A stretch of DNA of 64,000 bases from Acinetobacter portensis (GTDB lineage: Bacteria > Pseudomonadota > Gammaproteobacteria > Pseudomonadales > Moraxellaceae): contig NZ_LWRV01000077.1 of the NCBI RefSeq assembly GCF_009372215.1, positions 1-64,000 on the forward strand, read 5' to 3'. A model generated the notes under the pieces. It searched no databases. It was not told where the DNA came from and saw only the letters and a program-made list of their open reading frames with translations. Made by a program: the position numbers and the translations under genes. Shown piece after piece: positions 28,130 to 37,274 of the stretch; the stretch's first letter is position 1; each line of letters starts with the position of its first letter.

Positions 28130-28540
28130 ATGTACCAATTATGTTATGCCAGTTGTGCAACATCGGATGGTGAAAAATTATTAGAAGATCTTAGGAATAC
28201 ATTGAAAGAAGCGCGTGATTTTAATGTTAGACATCAAATTACAGGTGTTCTTTATTTTGCAGACGGTTATTTTTTTCAATGTTTGGAAGGGGATAAGGCT
28301 GATTTAGATGTTTTATGTGAAATGATTAAAAAGGATAATCGCCATAAAGGCTTTACACTTTTTGAATATAAGCCGATTGAAAAGCAGCATTTTGTAGATT
28401 GGTCTATGAAATACGTGAAAAGAAATAGTGTGATTCAGCAATATATGCGTGATCATGGCTTTGAGTTATTTAGACCAAAATTATTACAACTAAATCAGGT
28501 CGATGAATTGGTTTTATTATTAGCAGATATAAAAGATTAG
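28130..28540 (+). CDS. BLUF-domain blue-light sensor
   Basis: The 136-residue protein is a stand-alone BLUF flavoprotein. It carries the flavin-site residues Tyr6 (LCYAS), Asn32, Gln50 (FFQCLEG) and Trp91/Met93 (DWSM) at the spacing seen in blue-light receptors, plus the motif NVRHQITGVLYF. The helical C-terminal tail (about 100-136) is the likely output surface. It is of the same short class as Acinetobacter BlsA, which regulates motility and iron uptake in response to light. Whether this is BlsA or a paralogue cannot be decided here. It has a strong AGGAG ribosome site. Confidence 0.9.
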   Translation: MYQLCYASCATSDGEKLLEDLRNTLKEARDFNVRHQITGVLYFADGYFFQCLEGDKADLDVLCEMIKKDNRHKGFTLFEYKPIEKQHFVDWSMKYVKRNSVIQQYMRDHGFELFRPKLLQLNQVDELVLLLADIKD

Positions 28541-28606
28541 AGAAAGCATTGTTGGATCTTTTTTTATAAATTAAAACCTGTTTTATGAAAAACTGTATTA
28601 GACAGA

Positions 28607-28634
28607 TAAAAGCCCAAGATCACTTGGGCTTTTA
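28607..28634. terminator. Bidirectional terminator between the BLUF gene and alr
   Basis: The stem AAAAGCCCAAG-ATCA-CTTGGGCTTTT lies between convergent genes, with A on one side and T on the other. Confidence 0.9.
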
Positions 28635-28639
28635 TGTAT

Positions 28640-29713
28640 TTAGATTTTTTTTCGAATAGGGCGATGACTTAATCGGCATAATAATTCATAGCCAATGGTA
28701 CCATTCGCTTCAGCAACATCATCAACTAAGCGATTTTTGCCCCAAAGTTCGACTTCTGTACCAATGGGTGCATTTATGCCTGTCACATCAATTGCAATCA
28801 TATCCATTGCAACACGACCAATAACAGCTACTTTCCGCCCATTGATTGCAACATGGTTTTGTTTTGGAAAAGCACGTGGGTAACCATCTCCATAACCAAT
28901 AGATACAATAGCCAGCTCAGTTTCTTTTTCTGCAATAAAGGTAGAACCATAACCTACAGATTCACCAGCTTGAATGGTATTTAAAGCAATAATTTCAGCA
29001 GTGAAAGTCATGACAGGTTTAATATCTAAATCATGTGCAGTTTTATCGGCAAAAGGGCTTGCACCATATAACATGATTCCAGGACGAACAAAGTCAAAAT
29101 TAAGTTCAGGCCATTTGAAAATAGCTGCGGAATTACAGCAAGATGCCATAATAGGTTCACAGGCTTCTTTTACTCGTAAAAATTGTGATTTTTGTTGTTC
29201 ATTTAATGGGTGGTTTTCTGCATCGGCATTTGCAAAGTGCATAGCTAAAACACAGGTAAATCCTTCGGCTTTTAGCGTATGAATGACACTTATAATGTCG
29301 TCGACTTTAAAACCTAAGCGGTTCATGCCGCTATTGAGTTTTACCCAAACTTTTAAATTTTTAGCAATATAAGCATCTTTATGTGTAAGCAACCAATCAA
29401 GTTGTTGTTGGTGGTGAACAATCAACTCAATATTCTGATCTATCACAATTTGCATTTCTTCTGCAGAAAAAATACCTTCAATAAGTGTAATGGGCTGTTG
29501 GTAGCCTAATTCACGTATTTCAATGGCTTCTGCTAAACAAGCGACACCAAAAGCATCTGTATTTGCTAAGGCTGCTAAACAGTCTTTAACGCCATGTCCA
29601 TAAGCATTGGCTTTGACCATGCTGACAATTTTAGCGGTTGGGGAAAGTTGTTTAACGCGGTTTAAATTATATTGCAGTGCTTCACTATCAATATAAACAG
29701 TTGCTTGGCGCAC
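28640..29713 (-). CDS. alr: Alanine racemase
   Basis: Alr interconverts L- and D-alanine for peptidoglycan, using PLP. I placed the start at the GTG at 29711-29713 (VRQATVYIDSEAL), since AAGGAG lies eight bases upstream and the family begins there, giving 357 residues. The longer frame adds an unrelated 29-residue hydrophobic head. The PLP lysine is in VSMVKANAYGHG, and the second catalytic Tyr lies in SVGYGSTF in the C-terminal domain. The rplI-dnaB-alr order is typical, but here a small secreted-protein gene lies between dnaB and alr. Confidence 0.93.
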   Translation of the reverse strand: MRQATVYIDSEALQYNLNRVKQLSPTAKIVSMVKANAYGHGVKDCLAALANTDAFGVACLAEAIEIRELGYQQPITLIEGIFSAEEMQIVIDQNIELIVHHQQQLDWLLTHKDAYIAKNLKVWVKLNSGMNRLGFKVDDIISVIHTLKAEGFTCVLAMHFANADAENHPLNEQQKSQFLRVKEACEPIMASCCNSAAIFKWPELNFDFVRPGIMLYGASPFADKTAHDLDIKPVMTFTAEIIALNTIQAGESVGYGSTFIAEKETELAIVSIGYGDGYPRAFPKQNHVAINGRKVAVIGRVAMDMIAIDVTGINAPIGTEVELWGKNRLVDDVAEANGTIGYELLCRLSHRPIRKKI

Positions 29714-29961
29714 CCGAAGAACTCCTTTAAATAGGAAAAAGGTAAGTGAAATTTTATTCAATGACCAATGCGGAATAAAACATGCTGAATTTGGTATCAC
29801 TTGATGAGGTGATGTAAATTACAGTGAGAATCTTAGGCATTTCATACAATTGAAATTAAATAAACAATCGTTATAAATGCAATTGTTATTGTATGCCTAT
29901 ATCTAATATTTTTGAATATTTAGTCATTATTGTTGTGTATTTTTTCTAAATGGTTAAAAAG

Positions 29962-30306
29962 TTATTTGGGTGGTAAGCGTACGGAAAAATCTACTTCTCC
30001 ATTTGTATCTGGACGTAAACTAATATAGTAGGTTTTACTATTATTACATGCACTTACAGTCCAATACTCAATGACTTCTTTAATTTGTCCTTCTGGTGTT
30101 TGGTCAATTTTGAAAATTTGAGTTTGAATTGAATCAATTTTTCTACAGCTTGATCCAAACCAAGTTGTTAAAGTTTTTGAAATTACTTTTTTAATGTCTT
30201 GTTTAAGAATTTGGTCAGAAGCACTTTCACCAGTAAAGTTTGAGTTTGCCATACTTGTACTGTTGAAATTAAGAAGAATAAAGATGGAAAATAAAAACTT
30301 ATTCAT
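29962..30306 (-). CDS. Small secreted protein of unknown function
   Basis: The 114-residue protein starts with a signal peptide (MNKFLFSIFILLNFNSTSMA, cleavage likely after Ala20). The mature part has two Cys (near residues 54 and 87), which could form one disulfide in the periplasm, and ends in a beta-rich region (ISLRPDTNGEVDFSVRLPP). No known domain is recognised. Similar short periplasmic proteins occur in Acinetobacter. It is inserted between dnaB and alr in an otherwise common order. Confidence 0.7.
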   Translation of the reverse strand: MNKFLFSIFILLNFNSTSMANSNFTGESASDQILKQDIKKVISKTLTTWFGSSCRKIDSIQTQIFKIDQTPEGQIKEVIEYWTVSACNNSKTYYISLRPDTNGEVDFSVRLPPK

Positions 30307-30423
30307 AATATTAGCTCTTCGTTATAGTTTTAGGATGAATAGAAAATCAATTGAATTGGTGAGCTATTCATCCTAAGTTATTTTGAGACCTAATAATATA
30401 TACAATAATGACAGATGAAAAAC

Positions 30424-31869
30424 TTATTCCTCATCATCGTATTGCGAATAGAACTCAGGAGATAAGTTACTAAAACGCGTATATTGACCTTCGAAAGCAA
30501 GGCGAACAGTACCAATAGGGCCATTACGTTGCTTACCGATAATAATTTCGGCAGTACCTGCTTCTTTTGATTCTTTGTTATAAACCTCATCACGGTAAAT
30601 AAACATAATCAAATCGGCATCCTGCTCGATTGCACCAGATTCACGTAAATCGGACATTACAGGGCGTTTATTTGGTCGATTCTCTAGCGCACGGTTAAGC
30701 TGTGAAAGAGCAATAACAGGGCATTGCATTTCTTTAGCGAGTGCTTTTAGGCTTCGGGAAATTTCCGAAATCTCACCAACACGGTTATCGCCCATACCTG
30801 GTACTTTCATCAATTGAAGATAATCGACCATGATGCATCCCAACTTACCGCCATGCTGCTTGGCAATACGACGAGCACGAGAGCGTAATTCTGTTGGTGG
30901 TAATGCTGATGAGTCATCGATATACAGATTTTTTTCTTGTAAATGGACGATGGTACTGGTTACTTTAGACCATTCATCGCTATCCATTTTACCTGCGCGT
31001 AAATGTCCCTGATGCACACGTCCAAATGAAGAAATTAAACGCATTGCAATTGAATCTGCGGGCATCTCCATTGAGTAAACAAGAGCTGGTAAGTTGTTGT
31101 TAAATAATACACTTTCAACTAAGTTCATCGCAAAAGTAGTTTTACCCATAGATGGACGAGCAGCAACAATAATTAAATCACCTGCTTGCATACCAGATGT
31201 TTTATTATCGAGTTCAACGAAACCAGTTGTTAAACCTGTAATGCTACCTTCTTGTTGCGATAATTCATTTAGCTTATCGAAAACATCTGCAACAATGGTA
31301 TTAATTGCTTTAGGGCCGACATTTTTCTTATTGTTATTATGTTGCTCTGCAATTTGGAAAATATTAGTTTCTGCAAGATCTAAAATTTCACTAACATTTC
31401 GACCTTTTGTATCATATGCATTTTGTAGAATTTCAGAACTGACTTTAATCATGTTTCTTAAAGTTGCAAATTCTTTAATTTTGGTTGCGTAGGTTTCAAT
31501 GTTATAGAAGCTTGATGGGGAGTCTGCCATCAACTGCATTAAATATTCTTCACCGCCAGCTGCATCTAATAGGTTCTGCTTAATGAGCCAATCATTCACC
31601 AAAACAGCATCGTAAGGTGAGTTTTCTTTGGTTAAAGTATCAATTGCTCTAAAAATATATTTATGGCGCGTTGCATAAAAATCAGACTCTTGTATTACAT
31701 CACCGACTTGTTCAAAAGACTCGGCAACCGTCATTAATGCGGCAAGTACTGCTTGTTCAATTGCCAAATTATGTGGTGGCGTACGAAACTCTTTAAGTTG
31801 ACTATTTTCATTGCTCAAAGTGTTTGTTTTCGCTGAATTTTGCTTAGCAGTGGCATTCGCCTGTGACAT
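30424..31869 (-). CDS. dnaB: Replicative DNA helicase
   Basis: The hexameric helicase of 481 residues unwinds DNA at the fork. The N-terminal domain (about 30-130, starting RTPPHNLAIEQAVLAALM) binds primase. The RecA-like motor follows a linker and has Walker A AARPSMGKTTFAM (near 236), Walker B CIMVDYLQLM and the late motif FIYRDEVYN. It is in the standard position after rplI, separated by 230 bases, so it may have its own promoter. Confidence 0.96.
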   Translation of the reverse strand: MSQANATAKQNSAKTNTLSNENSQLKEFRTPPHNLAIEQAVLAALMTVAESFEQVGDVIQESDFYATRHKYIFRAIDTLTKENSPYDAVLVNDWLIKQNLLDAAGGEEYLMQLMADSPSSFYNIETYATKIKEFATLRNMIKVSSEILQNAYDTKGRNVSEILDLAETNIFQIAEQHNNNKKNVGPKAINTIVADVFDKLNELSQQEGSITGLTTGFVELDNKTSGMQAGDLIIVAARPSMGKTTFAMNLVESVLFNNNLPALVYSMEMPADSIAMRLISSFGRVHQGHLRAGKMDSDEWSKVTSTIVHLQEKNLYIDDSSALPPTELRSRARRIAKQHGGKLGCIMVDYLQLMKVPGMGDNRVGEISEISRSLKALAKEMQCPVIALSQLNRALENRPNKRPVMSDLRESGAIEQDADLIMFIYRDEVYNKESKEAGTAEIIIGKQRNGPIGTVRLAFEGQYTRFSNLSPEFYSQYDDEE

Positions 31870-32052
31870 ATAAATCCCTGATTTTTTAAAACAGTATATG
31901 CAGAATTATTAATGTTTGAATAATCATTAAATTATCAATATTGAATTTAAATCATACGTGTTCTACATAAAAAATGCGAATTGAATTTCAGTTTTTTAGC
32001 AGTTGTAAATAACGTGAAATATAAAAAATAATAGAGAAGGGTATTTAAAAGA

Positions 32053-32088
32053 TAAAAAAAGAGCATGCGAAAGCATGCTCTTTTTTTT
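32053..32088 (-). terminator. Terminator of the rpsF-rpsR-rplI operon
   Basis: The perfect stem GAGCATGC with a GAAA tetraloop and GCATGCTC (32061-32080) is flanked by A and T runs, just after the rplI stop. Confidence 0.93.
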
Positions 32089-32096
32089 GCAAGAAA

Positions 32097-32543
32097 TTAC
32101 TCAGATACGATAGTAACGAGAACTTCAGCAGTAACATCATGATGCAATTGGATTGCGATGTTAAATTCGCCAGTGTGACGAAGTGCACCGTTCGGTAAAC
32201 GAACTTCTGCACGGTCAACAACAAGACCAGCGTTTGTTAAAGCGTCAGCAATATCACGAGTACCGATAGAACCGAATAGTTTACCTTCATCACCAGCTTT
32301 CGCAGTGATAACGATGTTAACTTCGTCTAATTGGTCAGCACGTGCTTGAGCAGCAGCTAAAACTTCAGCTTCAGCTTTTTCAAGATCTGCACGACGAGCT
32401 TCAAAAGCAGCAGTATTCGACTCAGTCGCTGCTACTGCTTGACCTTGAGGGATAAGGTAGTTGCGGCCGTAACCAGCTTTAACTGAAACTTTATCGCCTA
32501 ATTTACCAAGGTTTTTAATGCGTTGTAATAAGATAATATCCAC
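32097..32543 (-). CDS. rplI: 50S ribosomal protein L9
   Basis: The 148-residue L9 begins with the diagnostic [34 protein letters not shown], cut across residues 1-34. A long connecting helix and a C-terminal rRNA-binding domain follow. It is third gene of the ribosomal operon rpsF-rpsR-rplI, nine bases after rpsR. Confidence 0.97.
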   Translation of the reverse strand: MDIILLQRIKNLGKLGDKVSVKAGYGRNYLIPQGQAVAATESNTAAFEARRADLEKAEAEVLAAAQARADQLDEVNIVITAKAGDEGKLFGSIGTRDIADALTNAGLVVDRAEVRLPNGALRHTGEFNIAIQLHHDVTAEVLVTIVSE

Positions 32544-32552
32544 AGCTCAACC

Positions 32553-32780
32553 TCACTTATGATTGTCAGTGTAAGGGATCAAAGACAAGTAGCGAGCTTG
32601 TTTAATAGCAAGCGCTAATTGACGTTGGTAACGAGCTTTAGTACCTGTAATACGGCTAGGAACAATTTTGCCGTTTTCAGTAATGTACTGTTTTAATGTA
32701 TCGATATCTTTGTAGTCGATATACACAACTTTTTCTGCTGTAAAGCGGCAGAACTTGCGACGACGGTAAAAACGTGCCAT
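32553..32780 (-). CDS. rpsR: 30S ribosomal protein S18
   Basis: The 75-residue S18 is recognisable by [10 protein letters not shown] and [27 protein letters not shown] broken over residues 20-48. The C-terminus ([12 protein letters not shown]) is normal. It follows rpsF with 12 bases between. No priB gene lies between rpsF and rpsR, unlike in E. coli. Confidence 0.97.
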   Translation of the reverse strand: MARFYRRRKFCRFTAEKVVYIDYKDIDTLKQYITENGKIVPSRITGTKARYQRQLALAIKQARYLSLIPYTDNHK

Positions 32781-32792
32781 TGAATGTTCTCC

Positions 32793-33182
32793 TTAAGCTT
32801 CAGCAGAGTCTTGATTAACTTGTTGTGCTTCTTCACGTTGAGCTTTACGCGCACGTTTTTCTTCAGCACTCTTAGCCAATAATGACTCTTCAGTAATTGC
32901 GTTTTCACGACGGATGATAAGGTTACGAAGGATCGCGTCATTATAACGGAACAATTCTTCAAGCTCATCAAGAGTCGTTTGACCACACTCAACATTCATA
33001 AGAATGTAGTGAGCTTTATGGATCTTGTTAATTGGGTAAGCCAATTGACGACGGCCCCAATCTTCTAGACGGTGAATTTGACCTTCAGCTTCTTTGATGT
33101 GAGTTAGGTAACGTTCTACCATACCCACTACTTGATCGCTTTGATCAGGGTGTACTAAAAGTACGATTTCGTAGTGACGCAT
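32793..33182 (-). CDS. rpsF: 30S ribosomal protein S6
   Basis: I placed the start at ATG 33180-33182 ([14 protein letters not shown]), with AAGGAG six bases upstream, giving 129 residues. The frame extends 16 codons further to a less likely start. The C-terminal tail ([14 protein letters not shown]) is basic and acidic, as usual. The leader upstream carries a fold resembling the S6:S18 regulatory element. Confidence 0.96.
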   Translation of the reverse strand: MRHYEIVLLVHPDQSDQVVGMVERYLTHIKEAEGQIHRLEDWGRRQLAYPINKIHKAHYILMNVECGQTTLDELEELFRYNDAILRNLIIRRENAITEESLLAKSAEEKRARKAQREEAQQVNQDSAEA

Positions 33183-33251
33183 TGTCAGCTCCTTACGGAT
33201 TATGCAGCCTATAACTAAAGTTAAAGGCAAGGAGTCACAACCAAAGTTGTG
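33183..33251 (-). promoter_or_regulatory. Candidate S6:S18 ribosomal leader (autoregulatory RNA) of rpsF
   Basis: On the minus strand the leader can pair CCTT with the AAGG that forms the rpsF Shine-Dalgarno, with an inner GCC/GGC pairing, so the ribosome site is sequestered. A CCG lies in the asymmetric 3' bulge (minus strand of 33191-33232), a hallmark of the S6:S18-binding leader. Just upstream is a second perfect hairpin, CACAAC-TTTG-GTTGTG (33236-33251). By analogy, excess S6 with S18 would bind and repress the operon. Confidence 0.5.
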
Positions 33252-33371
33252 TCGCTAAATTGCGAAGCGTAATTTTAGTGCTTTTAGCTAGAAAATACAA
33301 GAGATGAAGGCAATAAACTAATAAATAGGATTTGGAGATAAAAGGTGGAAAGAAATAGCCAAATTTAAGTA

Positions 33372-33395
33372 TTAATTTTAATTTTAATTTTAATT
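33372..33395. repeat. Short TTTTAA tandem repeat upstream of rpsF
   Basis: The hexamer TTTTAA is repeated about four times between the cyoE terminator and the rpsF leader. It could be an AT-rich promoter-stimulating (UP-like) stretch or a hypermutable short repeat. Confidence 0.4.
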
Positions 33396-33416
33396 GTTGA
33401 ATGGAAAAATACCCTA

Positions 33417-33444
33417 TTAAAAGATAGAGAGGGCTCTATCTTTT
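33417..33444 (-). terminator. Terminator of the cyo operon
   Basis: The inverted repeat AAAAGATAGAG...CTCTATCTTTT (33419-33442) overlaps the cyoE stop codon, so translation ends inside the terminator stem. Confidence 0.85.
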
Positions 33445-34321
33445 AAAAAAGTACGATATTTGTTGTTGGGGCAATGGAGCTAAAACTGAAGCAAATACTA
33501 ACAACAGTAATTAAAATAACCGAAAATAGGAAAAAACGTTTTGCCCATAGTTGATCATTTTGTGTTCTAAAGCCAATAACAGCAATATACAACCAATAAA
33601 TGCAAAGCGCATTTAAGATTACAAGGTATATCCAATTTGCATAACCAAATACAAATAGAAGATTCATTGTAATGGTGAATAAAACAACATAAATCAAAGA
33701 TTCGATTTTGGTGCGTAATATTGTGCGTGCTACAGGTAAAATTGGAACACCTGCATTTTTGTAGTCATCAAAGCGATAAATTGCAATTCCCCAAGAATGA
33801 GGCATTTGCCAAAGCGCATAAGCAATAAAGAGTATTAAAGCACCTAAGTCAAATTGAGCTACAACAGCCGTGTAACCAATAACAGGAGGGCTTGCGCCTG
33901 AAATACTTCCAATAACTGTTTGATGAATTGTGGTTCTTTTTGTCCAAAGACTATAAAAGAACACATAAACTACAAAACCAATAACAGCAAATAAAAAGGC
34001 ATAACCATTAATAGCAAACCATAAGATACTAAAACCAATAAGACCTAAAACAAATGCATATACCAATGCGACAGGAACAGAAATGGTTTTTTGAACAAGT
34101 GCACGATTTTTTGTGCGTTGCATTTTTTGGTCAATGTCTTGATCAATGACGTTATTGATCACACAGCCAGAGGCAACAACAAGTGTTGTACCAATGAGGG
34201 TGGTGAGTAGGAGAAGGAAATCTACAGAACCTTGGGCGGCTAAGAAGAAGCCGCCCAAAGTGGTAACAAAGTTACCAAAGAGAATTCCTGGTTTAGTCAG
34301 GAATAAATACTTTTTCAGCAT
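33443..34321 (-). CDS. cyoE: Protoheme IX farnesyltransferase
   Basis: CyoE converts heme b to heme O for the terminal oxidase. The 292-residue protein has about eight membrane segments in the UbiA family fold. The first Asp-rich site is NNVIDQDIDQKMQRTKNR (near residue 55) and the second is YRFDDYKNAGVPILPV (near 185). These bind the farnesyl diphosphate magnesium complex. Last gene of the operon cyoABCDE, 10 bases after cyoD. Confidence 0.95.
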   Translation of the reverse strand: MLKKYLFLTKPGILFGNFVTTLGGFFLAAQGSVDFLLLLTTLIGTTLVVASGCVINNVIDQDIDQKMQRTKNRALVQKTISVPVALVYAFVLGLIGFSILWFAINGYAFLFAVIGFVVYVFFYSLWTKRTTIHQTVIGSISGASPPVIGYTAVVAQFDLGALILFIAYALWQMPHSWGIAIYRFDDYKNAGVPILPVARTILRTKIESLIYVVLFTITMNLLFVFGYANWIYLVILNALCIYWLYIAVIGFRTQNDQLWAKRFFLFSVILITVVSICFSFSSIAPTTNIVLF

Positions 34322-34331
34322 GACAATCAGT

Positions 34332-34658
34332 TTAGATCATCATGTTGAGGTGTAAGTAGTTCATGATCCACACAGAACCAATCAATAACACAGCAATACA
34401 AAGAATTGTATAAACAAAAGCAATTACGTTCCAACGTTGCTCAGAAGATGAGTTCATGTGCAAGAAGTAAACTAATTGAATAAGTACCTGTGCAATTGCT
34501 GTAATTGCAATAACCGCAACCAATAAACCACGGCTAAAACCACCAGCCATTACCATACCAAAAGGAATTAAGGTTAGGATAACTGAAAGGATGAAGCCAA
34601 TTGTGTATTGTTTAGCGTTACCGTGTGCAGCACCAGCAGCGTTATGTTCGTGACTCAT
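34332..34658 (-). CDS. cyoD: Cytochrome o ubiquinol oxidase subunit IV
   Basis: The small subunit (108 residues) has three membrane segments (about 18-105) and starts at [13 protein letters not shown]. The start chosen overlaps the cyoC stop by one base (TAATG), with AGGAGT upstream. A longer frame enters cyoC and is not needed. It is needed for oxidase assembly. Confidence 0.93.
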   Translation of the reverse strand: MSHEHNAAGAAHGNAKQYTIGFILSVILTLIPFGMVMAGGFSRGLLVAVIAITAIAQVLIQLVYFLHMNSSSEQRWNVIAFVYTILCIAVLLIGSVWIMNYLHLNMMI

Positions 34659-35278
34659 TATAGTACTCCTAATAAGTAAACTACGCTGAATACACAAATC
34701 CAAACGATATCAAGGAAATGCCAGAATAAGCTTAGGCAAGCAAGACGACGCGTGTTTGGAAGAGTCAAACCATTTTTCTTGATTTGAACCATCAACACGA
34801 TCATCCACACTAAACCTGAAGTTACGTGGATACCATGCGTACCTACCAGCGTAAAGAACGCAGATAAGAAAGCAGAAGTGCTTGGACCATGACCAGCGTG
34901 AACTAAATGATGAAATTCATAAAGTTCCATACCGATAAACGATGCACCAAATACCCAAGTTACAGCTAACCAAGTTAATACTTGAGTAACATTCTTTTTG
35001 TATGCAGCAAGAACCGCAAAACCAAATGTTACTGAAGAGATTAAAAGAGCGAAAGTTTCAGTTAAAACGAAACTTAAAGAATCGCCAAATAAATCTTTTG
35101 CACTTGGAGTGCCAACAGGGATATGGCTACTTAAAACAGCGAATGCAATGAAGAGTGTACCGAAAAGGATCAAGTCACTCATCAAGTATGTCCAAAAACC
35201 AAAGACAGTGATGTCAGTATCATCGTGGTGATGATGCTCATCGTGTCCATGGTTTTCGTGATGAAGTACGTCAGCCAT
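34658..35278 (-). CDS. cyoC: Cytochrome o ubiquinol oxidase subunit III
   Basis: The 206-residue subunit has a His-rich N-terminus ([15 protein letters not shown]) and five membrane segments ([37 protein letters not shown] and others), with the signature [14 protein letters not shown]. It is in operon order after cyoB (four-base gap) and coupled to cyoD. Confidence 0.95.
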   Translation of the reverse strand: MADVLHHENHGHDEHHHHDDTDITVFGFWTYLMSDLILFGTLFIAFAVLSSHIPVGTPSAKDLFGDSLSFVLTETFALLISSVTFGFAVLAAYKKNVTQVLTWLAVTWVFGASFIGMELYEFHHLVHAGHGPSTSAFLSAFFTLVGTHGIHVTSGLVWMIVLMVQIKKNGLTLPNTRRLACLSLFWHFLDIVWICVFSVVYLLGVL

Positions 35279-35282
35279 TGTC

Positions 35283-37271
35283 TTAGTCCTTCTTCAAATG
35301 TTTTTCAAGAATCGCATAGCGTTCGTTTTCAATACGCTCAACTTCGGCAGCAGGTACGTAGTAATCAACTTTCTTCGTGAATGAAGAAACGATGAAACTA
35401 ATAATTGCAGCAACGAAAGAAACAACCGCTAACCACCAAATGTGCCAAATTAAAGCAAAGCCCATAGTTGTGATGATTAGACCAATAACGATACCAGCGG
35501 CACGGTTAGTAGGCATGTGGATGTTTTCGTATTGAGTTGGTTTAACGTATGCAACACCGTTTTCTTTGTCAGTCCAGAAAGTATCAATACCATTGATTTT
35601 TGGAAGATGAGCAAAGTTATAGAACGGAGCAGGTGAAGAAGTAGACCATTCAGGTGTACGACCATCCCAAGCATCGCCTGTGTAATCGATACGTTGATTG
35701 CGTTGTAAGAAACCAACAACAATTTGCATAACGAAGCACAGAATACCAATCAAGATTAGTACTGAACCAAATAAAGCGATTGCTAAGTACGGATCCCATT
35801 CTGGGTTGTCATATGTATTCAAACGACGAGTCATACCCATGAAACCAAGGATATAAAGCGGCATGAATGCAAAGTAGAAACCGAAGAACCAGAACCAGAA
35901 AGATGCTTTACCCCAAGTTTCATTTAATCTCCAACCAAACATTTTTGGCCAGTAGAAAATGATACCCGCAAACATTGCGAATACTACACCACCAATAATT
36001 ACGTTATGGAAGTGAGCGATAAGGAATAAAGAGTTGTGTACAAGGAAGTCCGCAGGCGGAACAGCCATTAATACACCAGTTAAACCACCGATACCAAAAG
36101 TCACAAGGAAGCCAAGTGTCCAAAGCATTGGTGTTGTATAGGTAATACGACCCTTATACATTGTGAATAACCAAGAGAAGATTTTCACACCTGTAGGAAT
36201 CGCAATAACCATGGTCATGATACCGAAGAACGCGTTAACGTTGGCACCAGCACCCATCGTAAAGAAGTGGTGAACCCATACCACGAACGCAAGTACTGTG
36301 ATCGCGATTGTTGCATACACCATAGATTTGTAGCCGAATAACGTTTTACGAGAGAACGTTGAAACAACTTCAGAGTAAATACCAAAAGCAGGTAATACTA
36401 AGATATAAACTTCTGGGTGACCCCAAGTCCAAATCAAGTTCACGTACAACATTGGGCTACCGCCTAAGTCGTTAGTGAAGAAGTGGAAATCGAAGTAACG
36501 GTCAAGCGTTAACATTGCAATCGTTGCAGTTAACACAGGGAATGATGCAATGATTAACACAGCAGTACATAAAGATGTCCACGTGAAAATCGGCATATCC
36601 ATAAGACCCATGCCAGGCGCACGCATTTTGATAATGGTAACGAAGAAGTTAACACCAGTTAACAATGTACCAAGACCAGAAACCTGCAATGCCCAGATGT
36701 AGTAGTCCATACCTACGCCAGGAGAATATTGAATGCCTGAAAGTGGAGGGTAAGCCATCCAACCAGTCGCAGCAAATTCACCTAGAACAAGAGAAGCCAT
36801 CATCAAACCAGCAGCACCAGCGAATAACCAGAAGCTTAAAGAGTTTAATAATGGGAATGCAACGTCACGAGCACCAATTTGAAGTGGTACTGAGATGTTC
36901 ATTAAACCAACTACAAGACCCATTGCTACGAAGAAGATCATAATTACGCCATGGGCTGTAAAGATTTGATCGTAATGCTCAGGGTGTAAGTAACCTTCAC
37001 CGCCACCACGAGCGAGGAACAGTTGAAGGCGCATCATAATCGCATCAGCAAAGCCACGAAGTAGCATGATGATAGATACGAGAAGATACATGATACCAAT
37101 TTTTTTATGGTCTACAGATGTGAACCATTCGTTCCACAAATAAGTCCATTTTTTGAAATAAGTAATACCACCAATTACAGCAATACCACCTAGAACCATG
37201 AATGCAATCGTCACCAACACGATCGGATCGTGAGGGATTGCATCAGGACCTAACTTACCTAATAAGCTCAT
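35283..37271 (-). CDS. cyoB: Cytochrome o ubiquinol oxidase subunit I
   Basis: The 662-residue catalytic subunit contains low-spin heme b, heme o3 and CuB. The heme-copper signature [17 protein letters not shown] (near 280) holds the CuB His and the cross-linked Tyr. The HH pair occurs in VHHFFTMG, and the late HFHNVIIGG (near 415) supplies the heme ligands. It has about 15 membrane segments. It reduces O2 to water while pumping protons, using ubiquinol. It follows cyoA by three bases. Confidence 0.97.
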   Translation of the reverse strand: MSLLGKLGPDAIPHDPIVLVTIAFMVLGGIAVIGGITYFKKWTYLWNEWFTSVDHKKIGIMYLLVSIIMLLRGFADAIMMRLQLFLARGGGEGYLHPEHYDQIFTAHGVIMIFFVAMGLVVGLMNISVPLQIGARDVAFPLLNSLSFWLFAGAAGLMMASLVLGEFAATGWMAYPPLSGIQYSPGVGMDYYIWALQVSGLGTLLTGVNFFVTIIKMRAPGMGLMDMPIFTWTSLCTAVLIIASFPVLTATIAMLTLDRYFDFHFFTNDLGGSPMLYVNLIWTWGHPEVYILVLPAFGIYSEVVSTFSRKTLFGYKSMVYATIAITVLAFVVWVHHFFTMGAGANVNAFFGIMTMVIAIPTGVKIFSWLFTMYKGRITYTTPMLWTLGFLVTFGIGGLTGVLMAVPPADFLVHNSLFLIAHFHNVIIGGVVFAMFAGIIFYWPKMFGWRLNETWGKASFWFWFFGFYFAFMPLYILGFMGMTRRLNTYDNPEWDPYLAIALFGSVLILIGILCFVMQIVVGFLQRNQRIDYTGDAWDGRTPEWSTSSPAPFYNFAHLPKINGIDTFWTDKENGVAYVKPTQYENIHMPTNRAAGIVIGLIITTMGFALIWHIWWLAVVSFVAAIISFIVSSFTKKVDYYVPAAEVERIENERYAILEKHLKKD

Positions 37272-37274
37272 GTG

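Noticed and set aside
29714-29800. Longer alanine racemase start
   Set aside because: The AAGGAG and the GTG eight bases on fit the family N-terminus. The extra 29 residues do not.
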